This document shows positions 33,685 to 46,450 of a DNA stretch of 64,000 nt, piece after piece. The stretch is from Stichopus chloronotus (taxonomy: Eukaryota > Echinodermata > Holothuroidea > Aspidochirotida > Stichopodidae), in assembly GCA_021234535.1 (NCBI GenBank), contig CM037843.1, positions 78,021 to 142,020 of the forward strand. Direction: 5' to 3'. The notes beneath the pieces were generated by a model. That model was given only the letters and a program-made list of their open reading frames with translations. It was not told where the DNA came from and did no database searches. Numbering within the stretch: the first letter of the stretch is position 1; each line of letters starts with the position of its first letter. A program made the translations under genes and the position numbers.

Positions 33685-34152
33685 AGGTGCTGTCAGATTA
33701 TATTTTTCGCGTGCATATATCTCATCTGCTTGTGTACCTTCATTCCGTTCCGTTTACGTTTGTAAAACGATTTTGCTTGCTTACTTCGACTACCCCTGAA
33801 TTGAATTCGTTTGCGTATAATGGCTTAGTTTGTGTCCAATCTCGTGTCTAATGTTTTCGTTTGTGTCTACTGATTTGGTTTGTCTAATGTTTTCGTTTGT
33901 GTCTAATGCATTCGTTTGTGTATAATGGTTTGGTTTGTGTGTAATGAATTCGTTTGTGCCTAGTCATTTGGTTGTGTATAGGTACGTTTGTGTCTACTTA
34001 TTTGGTTTGCGTCTAATGTTTTGTTTGTGTCTATTCATTTGGTCGTAACTAATGGTTCGTTTGTGTCTATTGTTATCGTTTGTCTACGGTTTTGTTCATA
34101 AAACAGGGTATGCACCCACTGTTAATAATATTTGTACGATCGGCGTTCCATA
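33684..34152. mobile_element. FB3: lone, truncated arm of the FB1 family
   Basis: Starts abruptly inside the inner arm domain (caggtgctgtcagattat, same as 23159 onward), passes through a short minisatellite of ttttcgtttgtgtctaatg and gatttggtttgtgtctac, and ends with the terminal motif cggcgttccata. Only one arm exists, so the left break is a truncation and no target duplication can be expected. Confidence 0.85.
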
Positions 34153-35863
34153 CATGGCACTATTAATAGTTTTGTATTATGTGGTGGACGGAGGTAAAGT
34201 TCCCACATTGCAACAAAGGAGTTTTACTCTTTTTCGACGAGAGTAGGTGATTTAAATCAGTTTTGCAAAATTTAATGTCTAATGCTAGTCTCCTTTTTTT
34301 GAAAATCACAACGTAATACCATTCAAACGCCCAAAATGGCTCATGAGGGCTTGGGAGTAGTCATCTACTAGAAGTGCAAGTTAGAACTAAAGTTTACTGG
34401 ACACTATTATTTAAGCATTTTTGTTTTGATGAATAAGTGTTATGTAAATGCTTCATTTTATTTTATAATGCTCAACACTGAGGGTAAACACCACATATGC
34501 AGTAGTAACAGGGATAGCTGGAAATTAATAAAGTTTTTAGCCAGAAGGTGTGTTAGTCTTGAGGCTCAATATATATAATTTAGAAAAGAGGTTCGTTGTT
34601 CCTAACGTTCGTTATTAGTATAGGAGGAAAGTCTCAATTTCATATTAGGTAAAAAAGGTTCGTCATTATTAAATAAGGTTAGTAAATTGTGAAAAAGGAT
34701 CCAGATTTATGGTGGATATACAAAGGTGATGTTATTGGATTTACCCCATATGTGGCCATGCAAGTCTCCCCCTTCGCTAGGAAATCTAAAACATGACAAG
34801 GGCAACGGAGGGAACTCTCTCCACTCCGTCTTCTCGGAAAATTTGAAAGTAAAATTTGGGCTCGATTATATGGAACACTTTAAATTATGAAACATTGTAG
34901 ACAAAAATTCTTTTAATATGAACGGTGACCTCATGAACTTATAACCAGTGAACCAGTGCTAGTATATTTAACTTATATTAATAACGAAACCTAAACAATT
35001 ACCTAATGTGTATTGGGTAGACCCCATCATAGTAGCAGCCACAGTCAAACTCCGTTGCCAAGGCAACTGTGATGAACATATTTTCAGGCATCATTCCTCT
35101 ATCAAGACATTCTTATATCCTAACAAGTGAGTTTTGCTGTATAACAATATGATCAGTTTAATAATTGTCTGAGCAGTTGTGCAGGTGTACATCTGTGACT
35201 TAACCGTAACTGCATGTTACGTAATAAAATAGCCATACTGTAGTAATCAGTCCATACCATGTATTAGCCAAGTGCCACGTGTTCCTTGCCTTTGTTCCCT
35301 CCAACCCTCCAAAGTAAAATCTCTCGAAATTTATTGGGTTGACAGATAGCCTGCACAATTAACATACGTGTATTATTCACGCATCACTCTAGTTTAGTAG
35401 GCCTCCGTTAGCCGTACATATTAACAACTGTTGGGGAGGTAAGTTGACGGAAGACTGGCTGCTTTCCCAAATATCGTCAAGGAAACGGCCCTGGTCATTA
35501 ATCATAAGTATGGAAAACACTAGTATTATAATCAAAAAGGGTAATGGTGTTTTGACGCTATAGCATAACCGCTGTGTAAGTGGCAAGATACCATGCAGGT
35601 GTATTACGGGATTTTGTGGACTATGCTAACCTGCTCCCTTGTCCGATTTGAAGTTAAGGACCGTCAGCTGTGGCCTCATCAGCCATGTTTCGTGTATTTT
35701 TTGTAAAATATATACACCTTCCTCAGGTATGCACTGCCATGTCCAGGTTGAACATCAGGAAAATGACTGCACGGTTACAGCTTGCAGATCTTAGTCAAAG
35801 TTCAAGCGGGACATAGCGATGACAAAAATTTGTACAAGTTTGTTGAAACTTAAAGGCTGTAAC
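34153..35863. other. no gene recognised
   Basis: A+T-rich, no open frame above 66 codons, no terminal repeats noticed. Confidence 0.55.
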
Positions 35864-36105
35864 GCATCACCCTAAGCTATATTTTTACCTCCCGGAAAGC
35901 AAAATTCTCAACTGGTTCTAAATTACAGTACTGTTAGACTGACAGCAAATTCGAAAGATGCAGTGCAGCTCGTATTACACAGCGTACACAGGGATCCATT
36001 GTTTTGATTACACATCAGGAGGAATTTAAGACAGGCTGAGGGAGGCACTAGAGGTAGGTGGTTGGGAGAATTGAAACTGTCTGGGGTGATGAGTTTTTGT
36101 CTTTA
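35864..36105 (-). repeat. dispersed repeat, copy 2
   Basis: Inverted relative to 16955-17196. Both share the acctcccggaaagcaaaatt and gtattacacagcgta words (complement in copy 1). Confidence 0.75.
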
Positions 36106-36344
36106 AGTGAATTGTCTTGGAAACCTTTTACTTGGAAACCAGACGTTAACTTGGTGAATGTGAACTGCTGATCGTTAAAGTGTAAGCTTATTTTGGTCAT
36201 GAATTGTTAAAATTATACTTATTAGATCCTTGTCGCAAATTTCCATGTGAGTTGGCGTCTAGATTTGAATTCTTACATACAACACTTCATTTTGTTCTTT
36301 TTCGTTTATTTGGGAACGACTCTATTGGGTCAGGTCACTTAACT

Positions 36345-36475
36345 GCTATTTTATACTGCTATTTTATACTGCTATTTTATACTGCTATTTTATACTGCTA
36401 TTTTATACTGCTATTTTATACTGCTATTTTATACTGCTATTTTATACTGCTATTTTATACTGCTATTTTATACTG
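36345..36475. repeat. 13-bp satellite (actgctattttat)n
   Basis: About ten nearly perfect copies. The frame at 36204-36485 is an artefact of it. Confidence 0.95.
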
Positions 36476-38779
36476 CATAGGCTAGTTCAATTTATTCAGG
36501 GTAGGTGGGGGGTCGTCAAGACTGTTCATTTAACCTTAAGTCCTTTGTTCTTATGAACCGACTTTGCGAGTTAAAAAAATTGAAATAAAAAAATTAATCC
36601 ATCAAACTTTGAAAATATAAATTATGCTTGACAGCACTTGTATTATATGGAAATTTGGAACCATTGGGCTTTGGAAATTTTACTAATGAATAAATTGGAG
36701 TTTTTCTTTAAAAAACAGTCTGGTTTAAAGGTGAATGTAAATAAACTATTTACAAAAACTTCCACTGAAGCTTATAACTTTTTCCTTTTCAGTTGAGTCG
36801 TACTCAGAGATATCTAGATTCTAACTTACTTTGACTTTGACTTTGGCATTACATTTATTTTAACCAGTCACAATCCTACCTCATACTCTCTTTATCTACA
36901 TTTCTGTAGTACTCCCGCTCATACCTTTCTAGATAGTCTACAAGTACTATAGAAAACAATCAGACAAAATATATCTACTGTATGCAGACACAGTCTGCAT
37001 TCCATGTCGACCTATTTACTTTCCTAACCGTGCACGAATAAAGAGTGTACTACCTGTCAAATTATCACCCCGTGCATGCTCCTAGTAGGCTAATATTACA
37101 CAATGTAGTAGGCCAAGATACAATATACTACAATGTAGTAGGCTAATATAACACAATGATTTATGTATTTTTTTACCCATTCAAGCTTAATTGACTCGAC
37201 CCTGAGTGGTTTGTAAACGGATAGTAGATCTTGTGAGACAGCTGATGTAAAAAAATAGTAAAAGTGGGCATATATAAACAATTGACAGTAATGAGGTGGG
37301 CGGTGCTGTGAAAAAGTGTACTCTTTTCCGTATTTTAGTGTAAAAAAAGTGAACTACTACACCATTTTGCACACAAAGTATCACTTTCGTGTAAACTTGG
37401 GAGCTGGAGTTTTTGTCACCCTTAGGCCTGCTGAGGTTAGACCCGGTCACCCTGGTCCCTGAAAATTGAAACGAGTGGACCTTGCCAAACGCTAGTAGCC
37501 TACTGTGGAGTCTAGTGTACTCCTAGTAACGTTAGGCTATCAGAACGTCGTACCATCAAAACATCAAAATTACAATAGCCTTGGCTTAAACAATACATGA
37601 TCATGACACACTGCAAAACTGAACTCAAAATAAAACTGGCCATTAGTTTTGATAGTGAAGATAGACAAGCTTGCGAATCTCTCTTTCCTCCTTTTTTGAA
37701 TGCAATGATTAATTGAGTGCATGACCCATATCTTTTGGTTTAGCATAGCACATTTAACCATAATGTTCACATATATGTTCTACGAGGCATAGGCCGGAAT
37801 GGTACAACAATGAGCAATTGCAACCCTCACATGTTATCGGTGTCTTGAAAGGGATAGGCAAATTAAGATTTTTGTTTGAAATTTCTGTAAACAATAGCTG
37901 TATTGCACTACTGGTTAATTAGGCTAGACTGCGTAGTTGAATGCTCTCCTGTGGGCTGTTTATAAATGCTTATTAAGCCTGGTTGCTTTTTTTTAACAAA
38001 TGGGAAAATCTCACATTTCTCCTTTCTTCAAAATTTAAAAATATATGGGGTGGTTGTGGTTTTGTACATAAACACCCATAAAAAAATAGTTCAGAGCAAA
38101 AATCATTTTTAATCACCTTTTAGAGGAACAAAGTCTAGGCATTTTGGTGAGAGTTACACCTATATCCCTGTGGCGTTAATGAGATATTGACAGTTCAAAG
38201 TTTCCACATTTATCCAATACGAACCTGAATGTAAACAAATGTGATGTCATTGATGCACAATGGCAAAAGTATTCTTTATGTTTTACTATTTGGTTTGACA
38301 TTATTGTGCCTGATATATGGGTAGCTTGCTTACCAGTTTTGCATACTTGGAAAAACATTTTTGTTGTATCTAGGTCTACCATGAAAGTGTTTAACTGTAG
38401 ATGGATAGTTGTCATTTTAGAAAATCTCTGTATATTATGTTAATGAAACCCTGTGTTTCTATTTCAAATCTCAGACCACATTCCTTCATCAAAGCTGAAA
38501 TGACACAAAGTATTGTAACGCCTCCAAAGTCTGAAGGTGAGGCACGTCTCGTACGGCTCGGATGGAGGAAGGTGGGAGAGAAGGGGGGGATGGTAGAAAG
38601 ACGAACTCAGAAATTACTAGAAAGCAGATCATGTACGTTTATAAATATCGTAATTGCATCACACTCACGGTGTTGTACTTACAGTCAAAATAAACCGTGG
38701 TGCGCACACATTGAGAGAACTAAAACAATTGTAGGACTCTGCCTAAGGCATAATAACTGCCATATAATGCCTCTTGCGC
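36476..38779. other. no gene recognised
   Basis: Repeated acaatgtagtaggc words at about 37098-37160. No supported coding sequence; frames at 37187-37450 and 38401-38985 lack recognisable motifs. Confidence 0.5.
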
Positions 38780-38905
38780 AACGGTCGGACACTGCGCAGG
38801 TGTCGGGCAGTGCAGGTATCGGACACTGCGCAGGTGTCGGGCAGGGTAGGGGTCGAGCTTCGCAGGTGTTGAGTACTCCGCAGGTCTCAGACGGAGCAGG
38901 TGTCG
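38780..38905. repeat. degenerate minisatellite, cactgcgcaggtgtcgggcag unit
   Basis: Five to six imperfect copies of cgcaggtgtcgggcag-type units of about 20-22 bp. It supplies the C-terminal part of the 194-codon frame at 38401-38985, which I do not accept as a gene. Confidence 0.75.
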
Positions 38906-39183
38906 GGCACTGCACCGATCGGAGTAGCCTTTTTTTGGACTTAGGTTCAGGCAGCCGCACTTCGCCCCCCACCCGAAGAACTTAAAACTGTAACAACTTT
39001 GGCCCGACCAACCGACTGAGGCTAATTTTACAATGGTCTCTTGATTAAGTACCCCGAAAATTAGCCAAGGCAGTCTTATGTCCGCACATAGACTACAGTA
39101 AGGCCTCAACCGATCACCAACACTAAACATTCACAGGCCTACAGTGAGCTAGGACCAATGAGAGCGCATCTTATCCCCACTCG

Positions 39184-39186
<3 letters not shown>

Positions 39187-39241
<55 letters not shown>
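39187..39241. repeat. (CT)n microsatellite
   Basis: About 27 uninterrupted CT units. Confidence 0.97.
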
Positions 39242-39244
<3 letters not shown>

Positions 39245-39492
39245 ACATAAACATTAGGGGGAGGAAACAGCGTAAAGTAAAACATTACATAATCTTTCCC
39301 GGTTTTACCCCAAAGGCAAAACTGGGCCCGCTCAGCTCGAGGAATGTTTGCAAAATTACGTTAAGTCAGAGCCCAGGAGAACAAAGAGGTTTCCGCTATA
39401 CCATTACCAAGGCATTCCCATACTTGGCTGACCCTGATGGAATAACAGGATATGTAAGTTCTAATTTCAAATTCAGATGAGGAATGGTTTTC

Positions 39493-41592
39493 ACTTCGAC
39501 TTGAACGAAGTTCAGTCGAAGTAATGTAATCCCCAGAGCAGTTTGTGTAGTCATGCGTACCGATTAGTGCGTTCGGGGCCCTTTCGACGGCGATTTCTCG
39601 ACCGTTACGGGAGCTACTGAGCTGAAATTTGGTGGACGGGTAGGCCGTGTACGGCGGCGTGCGTCTGTAAAATATTGTGGGGATCGGCGATTTAGTTTTT
39701 TTCGCTAGCGATCATCCTCCATTTTTCCGCCAAAAAGCCTACTCCTCCTACGGATTTCGGAGTTACCTCTTGAAATTTTGCACACTGTTAGAGGGGTCTT
39801 TCGTGCACAAAAGTTGTACTTTTTAAGCGAAATTCGGTAAAATGGCGTTTTTCTGGACCGGTTGGGCCCCGAAATGGACCCTTTCGGAAAATGGCCAATT
39901 TCTCTTGAATAAGGCAAAAAATCGAAAATTAACTAATCTCATTTTGATTTTACACTTGTTGTAAAGGTCGTCCGTGAATTTGGTGAGAATTGATTGCGAA
40001 ACCGTGGAGAAAATGCGAAATGAAATTCGCCTGTTTGTGTCCAAACTCAAGTTGCTATCATTTTCAATCTCCTCGCCATGCAAGCGTGGTTTGGTATAGC
40101 AGCGTGGATTAGTCCTGCTTGGTGGCTGTAATGTACAGTAGCTTTGTGTGCCATAATTTTCTTACGGTAGTCAACGTGTAATACGCGAAGCCTGGTGTCT
40201 TTGATGCAGAGCATGCAGTCTACTTGTTTGTCATGCCTAGGTCAGTGGAAACCATTAAGGATAATGGTTGAAGATGGAGTATTTTCAGTTGATACTAACA
40301 ACGAAACACAGTCCGTATAAAGAGTTAGTTTTAAATTTTACATGAATTAATTTAATTTTTTCCAGTATTATACGTGGTTACGTATTTTGGTCGTGATGGT
40401 TGATTATGATTAATGACAATTTTCCATGAAATATATGATACACCCTTTATCACCATTTGGTATAAACTAATAGCAAATATGAATATGCAAAAGGCTGTTC
40501 TTGACTGCTAAACTTGAAGGGGGTATTTTGTACTCACTTTCACAAGAATAAAAAAGTATGGTTTCGAAACGTTTCAAATTAAAACTTTAAGATATTACCA
40601 TTATTCTTTATTCGTAGTGGGATCTTGTATTATGTCTCGATGATGACTGCCTTCAGAAAATCACCTAATTTTAAGAAACTGATGCGAAATAGGGAGTGTA
40701 ACCCCCTACTTTTTTATGGTATAGCTTAAAGAGAAATATGGAGTTTAGAATACACCAACATGACATACAAAAGAAATAGCGGTAATCTTTGTTAAACCAT
40801 TTAGTCTCATCGATAAACATCTACCAAAGCTTCATCTCCTCAAAACACTATGCATCTGATGAGTTACAGAAGATGCATCATTTGAATTTTGAAAAGTTTG
40901 GGTGAACAAATTAGTGTCGAGCAACAAATAACTGAGTTTCTATCTACGAGAAATTTATTTCTTGAAAAGAAAGGCTACTGTCCTTCCTTATTTTGAATAA
41001 TCTATCACTCTGCGGTCACAAACATTGGTTTGAATAGTATGGACGTTTTCTGTAAAGCAAAGGCCCTATTTCCCTTTAACCAAAGGTGAATGATATTGCT
41101 TTAGGGAATATGTATTATTGTTGGCATGGCCTTCTTTATCGAAGGCCGTATCAAGATGATACCACTGATAGGCCTAGGTAGATAAGTTGAAAAATTAGAT
41201 GAATTGAATATTCAAGGTGTATCCTGCACACCATTTGGATTTGAATGGAGAATCGTCCACATCGTCCACATCGTCGCTTATGACTATTTCGATTTGCTAA
41301 AACAGCGTTAAGAACAAGCTGCTTATTTACCAGTTCCGAACTACGTTCGGTGGCCCCCACAACAGGCATCCCCCTCCTTGGAACTAAAGAAACTTAAACA
41401 GAAAAACCAGATAAGGATGAAAAACGAAAAACAGTAAAATGACCAGCAAACAGAAGAAGAAGAATAGTAACCCATCCCCACCCCCCATTCACAACTCCTA
41501 TACCATTATGGACATTGCCCTTTCAACTCTTTATCTAGCGTTAGTTATTTGCATGCAGTCTTTAGTCGAAGTTGGCGTCATTGACGCTCTAG
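39493..41592. mobile_element. Helitron-like element, copy 1
   Basis: Begins acttcgacttgaac, with a subterminal palindrome acttcgact..agtcgaagt, and ends with the hairpin gcgtca-t-tgacgc followed by tCTAGtt, the type of 3' end expected of rolling-circle transposons. The complement of the 5' motif (agtcgaagt) recurs just before the 3' hairpin. The first ~1065 bp match copy 2; 40560-41560 is extra. No Rep/helicase is encoded. Confidence 0.55.
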
Positions 41593-41594
41593 TT

Positions 41595-42690
41595 ACTTCG
41601 ACTTGAACGAAGTTCAGTCGAAGTAATGTAATCCCAAGAGCAGTTTGTGCAGTCATGCGTACCGATTAGTGCGTTCGGGGCCCTTTCGACGGCGATTTCT
41701 CGACCGTTACGGGAGCTACGGAGCTGAAATTTGGTGGATGGGTGGACCGTGTACGGCGGCGTGCGCCCGTAAAATTTGGCGGGGATCGGCGATTTAGTTT
41801 TCTCGCTAGCAATCATTCTTCATTTTTTCGCCAAAAAGCCTACTCCTTCTAGGGATTTCGGAGTTACCTCTTGAAATTTTGCACACTGTTAGAAGGGTCT
41901 CTCGTGCACAAAAGTTGTACTATTTTATCTGGACCGGTTGGGCCCCGAAATGGACCCTTTCGGAAAATGGCCAATTTCTCTTGAATAAGGCAAAAAATCG
42001 AAAATTAACTAATCTCATTTTGATTTTACACTTGTTGTAAAGGTCGTCCGTGAATTTGGTGAGAATTGATTGCAAAACCGTGGAGAAAATGCGAAATGAA
42101 ATTCGCCTGTTTTTTGTCCAAAATCAAGTGTCTATTATTTTCAATCTCCTCGCCATGCAAGCATGGTTTGGTATGGCAGCGTGGATTAGTCCTGCTTGGT
42201 GGCTGCGTGTGATGTACGGTATCTTTGTGTGCCATATTTTTCTTACGGTAGTCAACGTGTAATACGCAAGCCGGGTGTCTTTGATGCAGAGCATGCAGTC
42301 TACTTGTTTGTCATGCCTAGGTCAGTGGAAGCCACTAAGGATAATGGTTGAGGAAGGAGTATTTTCGTTGATGCTAACAACGAAACCAGCCCGTTTAAAG
42401 AGATACAGTAGTTTTAAATTTTACATGAATTAAAGTTTTTCCAGTATTATACGTGGCTTCGTATTTTGGTCGTGATGGTTGATTGTAATTAGTATCAACT
42501 TTCCATGAAATATATGATACACCCTTTATCACCATTTGGTATAAACTAATAGCAAATATGAACATGCAAAAAGCTGTTGTTGACTGCTAAACTTGAAGGG
42601 GGCATTTTGTACTCACTTTCGCAAGAATAAAAAAAAAACTTTTAATTTAGTGCTACTAACTTGAGTTTGCGTCATTGACGCTCTAGTTAC
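41595..42690. mobile_element. Helitron-like element, copy 2, head-to-tail with copy 1
   Basis: Starts two bases after the CTAG end of copy 1 and repeats its first ~1.05 kb with few changes, then jumps to the same hairpin and CTAG at 42683-42686. Copy 2 lacks about 1 kb present in copy 1, so one is a deletion or insertion derivative. Confidence 0.55.
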
Positions 42691-43601
42691 CCTTATTGAA
42701 GGCATAAGAACGTATGAGAAGGTTTGCATGGTAGTATGTTAATATGTTTGTGACACCTTGTCTTATGACGTGCACGGTGTCTTAAGCAGTGAACATGAAC
42801 TCAAGCTTGGTGTGCAGGTAGCTCCAGGTAGGTAATTGATGCTTTTGATGGTGGTCAGGGGCCCTTTGATGTTAGCAACTACTGCAAAGGCATGCCAAAC
42901 ATGCATACGTCAAATGTTAAAGTTGATTGCGTGTGTACTGAAAAAGAAAAAAGATAAGATTATGTTTGATCTTCACTTTTTCTTTATTTTTAAATGTACA
43001 CCCGAGGTTGTACATGAACGGACTATGTCTTTTAATAAACGAAAAAGACAGTAACTACTTCGAAAACACAACATTGGCATAAAAACAGTAAAAAACAGAA
43101 ATCATATTTGAAAATTAACGGTTCTTACTGTAACCGCCTACGTAATGAATTTGCAACAGTACAGGTCTCACTAGTGTATCAAAAACATACTACTCAAGTC
43201 GTCGCTCCTTGGTAGGTATCAGGAATTGTAGTATTTAGTGAAAGGAAACACTGTATTTAAAAATTACCTACGAACTTAACGTTGCCCGCGGCGTCAGTGA
43301 TCCTGAATTGTTAACTAAATATTCAATACTAGTATACTTCCCATTGGCTTGTTCATTTATCGTATTTTGCACTTTTTGTCGTTATGTTAGAAGAATTTGA
43401 AATCATATGGCAAAATTAACCAACTGAAACCTATTTATTTTCCCAGATTGTTTGAATGGTGGTATTAAAAGCCTTACCAAACTTTTGGATGTGAAATTTC
43501 AATGTTCTTACTTTTTGGCTACGCACGCAATCACTTTAACGTTGTTTGAACTTATTAGTTGAGAAAGTAAGTAGTCTGTGGATCTCTTTTCCTTTCACAG
43601 A
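42691..43601. other. no gene recognised
   Basis: Ends in a pyrimidine tract and AG (ctcttttcctttcacag) at about 43601 that looks like a splice acceptor. Confidence 0.5.
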
Positions 43602-43690
43602 GGCAAAAGGTCACTCTCAGTCTGAAAGCCCTGTTGAAGCAATGTGTCAAAACCAAATTCTGCGCATACCTGGCAAGAAATCACTACTTT
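43602..43690 (+). CDS. possible exon, unrecognised
   Basis: Directly after a strong acceptor the plus strand reads AKGHSQSESPVEAMCQNQIL and RIPGKKSLL before a stop near 43692. No donor site is obvious. It may belong with the exon at 44166-44345. Confidence 0.25.
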
Positions 43691-44165
43691 GCTAATTGCC
43701 TTTTTGCTATTATTTGTGTTCGCTGTCTTTGCCTATATTGCCCAAGTGGGTGTTTACATACCCTTAAAAAGCTAGATGGACATTTTGAGAAGACATCTGA
43801 TGAGAGTCTGAATTAACCCGGGAGACGGAAGGGGGTTACTGCTCAGATTGGAAGGTGAAATAAACTCCTCCCTGTTGTGATATTTTGCAGTGATGTGTGT
43901 ACTGCAGTGGTCCTATGGTATTTGTCACATTGCAATTTCTGCAACCTAGTGTTGACTTTGACCCTAATGCTTTTACAAAAGTCACCTTGCACACAAGTGC
44001 AGATCCAACCGAGACAACAAATCAGAAAAAAAGTGGTGATATGCATTTTACTGTTTAAAAAGCACTATTTCACTTGATACATACTTGGTTTTCTTGTTGT
44101 GTTTTATTTGGTGGAATGCCGTTAATAACTCATTCCTTTTTTTTTGGTTGCAAATGTGTCTTCAG

Positions 44166-44345
44166 GAAAGTTTCTATTGTAAGGGCTCAAAAAATTCAGG
44201 ACCAGCATCTGGGCCCCTGATGGGAGACAGAATTAACTATCTTCGATGTATTCAAAATGCTGCGCAGTGTCCCTCGGAGTTGAAATCAGGAAAAAAAAAA
44301 GGAAGTGCACCAGAAGGAGAAAAGAAATTGTCTGCTAAACAGCAA
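44166..44345 (+). CDS. candidate internal exon, unrecognised protein
   Basis: A T-rich tract and acceptor (tgtcttcag) precede a 180-nt open frame: ESFYCKGSKNSGPASGPLMG, then DRINYLRCIQNAAQCPSELK and a lysine-rich end SAKQQ, closing at a good donor cagcaag-gtaaat. Codon use and the paired splice sites look genuine. I do not recognise the family. The lysine-rich tail suggests a nuclear or nucleic-acid-associated protein, but that is a guess. Confidence 0.4.
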
Positions 44346-45389
44346 GGTAAATCTATTCTTTTTATAACAAACTGAAAAGATATGTTTCAAAAGTAAATAA
44401 TAAATAATCATCAAAATCATAGGAACAGTGCTAGCCGTTCAACCTTTTTCAACCTGCAATTTTAGGGAGTTTTAAAACAATTCAGAGCATCCCTTTTGTC
44501 GCTGCTTAATACCATTAACCAATTAAATTATAATCAGAACAGATTCAACACTAATATTGTAAACCAACCACAATTTTGGCATTTAAAGTGCTTCAAGATT
44601 TGTGTTTAATACAACTGCAGGGGTGAATGTAACTAAGTTTTTGAATTAACCTATGATGAGTTAGTGATTGGCCACATATTTTTCAGAACCATTGCAACAG
44701 AGAGCTGGTCCTTGAACTGATTGTAGCTTCACAAATAAATTGTTTGCCTTGCTCATGCAAAATGCAAACCGTGTGGTAGAATTGTTTCACAGTGGTCCTG
44801 CACATGTTCCACAGAGCTGTGTAGGCATGTGCTCAGCAAACGTTCAGATATTAAGTTATATATCAAGGATATTTTGGTTTCTTGATGATGTAAGAATGCA
44901 TGAAGTTTGGCTATTGACTGACATGAATGCTGATGTTTTATTCTGTTAGGCACATGTATCGGTGAACTAACCTTGCAGACAAGTGCACTGATGAAACAGA
45001 CAACAAATAAAAAAAAAATGATAGTTGATGTTTAGACACCTGCAGTATCACCACAAATTAGGTGTTGAGTACATTTTGTGTGCATACACATGACAGGTAA
45101 GAAAACATACCTTTACGACATGTATGTGGTAAAGGAGTAGCATAATAGTGGAAATTTGAGATTGCCGATGTTCATTTCTTGCGATTGTTTAGTTTAGTTC
45201 AAAGAGCTCTTCTTTGCCACGGTTATAGCTGCAAATCCTTTATGTCTCAGAGAGAGATACCCTATTGATACTTAATTCACGTGTGAATACCCTATTGGCT
45301 GACTGAGTTGACATGGTTATTTTTCCTTTTAAGATTTTGGCCAATTGAAATGTGGAAATACAGTTAGGAAGGGATTGACAAATTATTGA
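44346..45389. other. possible introns; weak internal duplication
   Basis: accttgcacacaagtgcag near 43983 and accttgcagacaagtgcac near 44972, each followed by gacaacaaat and an A run, suggest an old ~1-kb duplication. Frames at 44740-44953 are not supported. Confidence 0.4.
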
Positions 45390-45651
45390 GCTGATCAAGC
45401 CATCTTTTGCAAGAAAATTAAGCTTCATGGGGAATTCATTCTGCATTTTGCAACAGAGATCGGAATACCGTCAACACAGCTGCAATGGCTGACGGCACAC
45501 ACACCTGGCAGGAGGATCCAAGTGGAAGAATATATGACTAATATGGCTAACTGCAGACGTAACTGGATGCAGACGCAAACAGATTGTACCATGAAGGAAA
45601 TTACAGAACCAGGAGTGGTAATTTTCAGCAAAATCAGTCTAATATTAGTAT
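45390..45651 (+). CDS. candidate exon or coding remnant, unrecognised
   Basis: An 86-codon open stretch without its own good ATG reads KLHGEFILHFATEIGIPSTQ, LQWLTAHTPGRRIQVEEYMT and NMANCRRNWMQTQTDCTMKE before a stop. Amino-acid order looks like real protein rather than chance. Same strand as 44166-44345, but the splice phases I can propose do not join, so a common gene is not established. It could equally be part of an unrecognised transposon. Confidence 0.4.
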
Positions 45652-46324
45652 AGGATTTGTTAAATCTATGATCAGGTTTGATGCAGGAGAATTATTACCA
45701 TTTTTTAATCTAAAGGAGAATCTGGCTTTCCTTTGCCTTGTTAGTTAGTAAAAGCCTCAATAAATCTTCAACACCGTACCCAAATGTTGCCAAAATTGTC
45801 ATTGATATACCGTGACAAAGCAAAGGGTTTGTTCTCACTTTTTCATCTTTTTGAAGAAAACTGATGTGTTTTATTGCAAATCACGAATCGATTAAGCATT
45901 GTTTTGTGGTATGATATAATGCGGACAAAATAATCACTAAGTGAGCAATACTGTACAGTACTTGGTAGTCATACTATCCAAACATCATTCTGTAAGCTTC
46001 ACATTGTCCTCCTGTATTTATGGGTAATGTAGTATGTCATCAATGTCTTTCAACATTTTACTCACACTTTACTAGCACTAGTTATATGTGACAAGTGCTA
46101 AAGATTGAAAATCTTCATCTTCAATTAATTAACTTGTAAGCAACGTTTCTGGAAAAATGATATTTCAATATTATGGAGTTTAAGTATGACTTACGTGTCT
46201 TTTCATGCATTCGAGATTTTTTCAATGTTATAATTAACCTTTTTTTCTGATTCAGATTGAAAAGGGCTTCAGTCTCATCTACCCCGGGGCAACGGAACGG
46301 TTTTATGGAAACCGGCCTCAGCTT
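45652..46324. other. no gene recognised
   Basis: A+T-rich, no motif or repeat noticed. Confidence 0.5.
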
Positions 46325-46450
46325 AGACTTTGCAAAGTCTTTCTCAACAAATGAATTCCCCTTTGGTACATTCCTCACAGTTTGAGCTGCAGCCTACTTA
46401 TACCTAAACGAGGATACGTACTCATCTGGTAATCGCGTTTCCCTGTGATT
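46325..46450 (-). repeat. dispersed repeat (ggctgcagctcaaa family), copy 2
   Basis: Complement matches 19998-20125. Similarity may extend left to about 46250. Confidence 0.75.

Noticed and set aside
38401..38985. 194-codon plus frame
   Set aside because: Its C-terminal third is a degenerate minisatellite and the rest shows no domain; probably chance.
39180..39245. CT tract as promoter element
   Set aside because: A plain microsatellite with no adjacent gene start.
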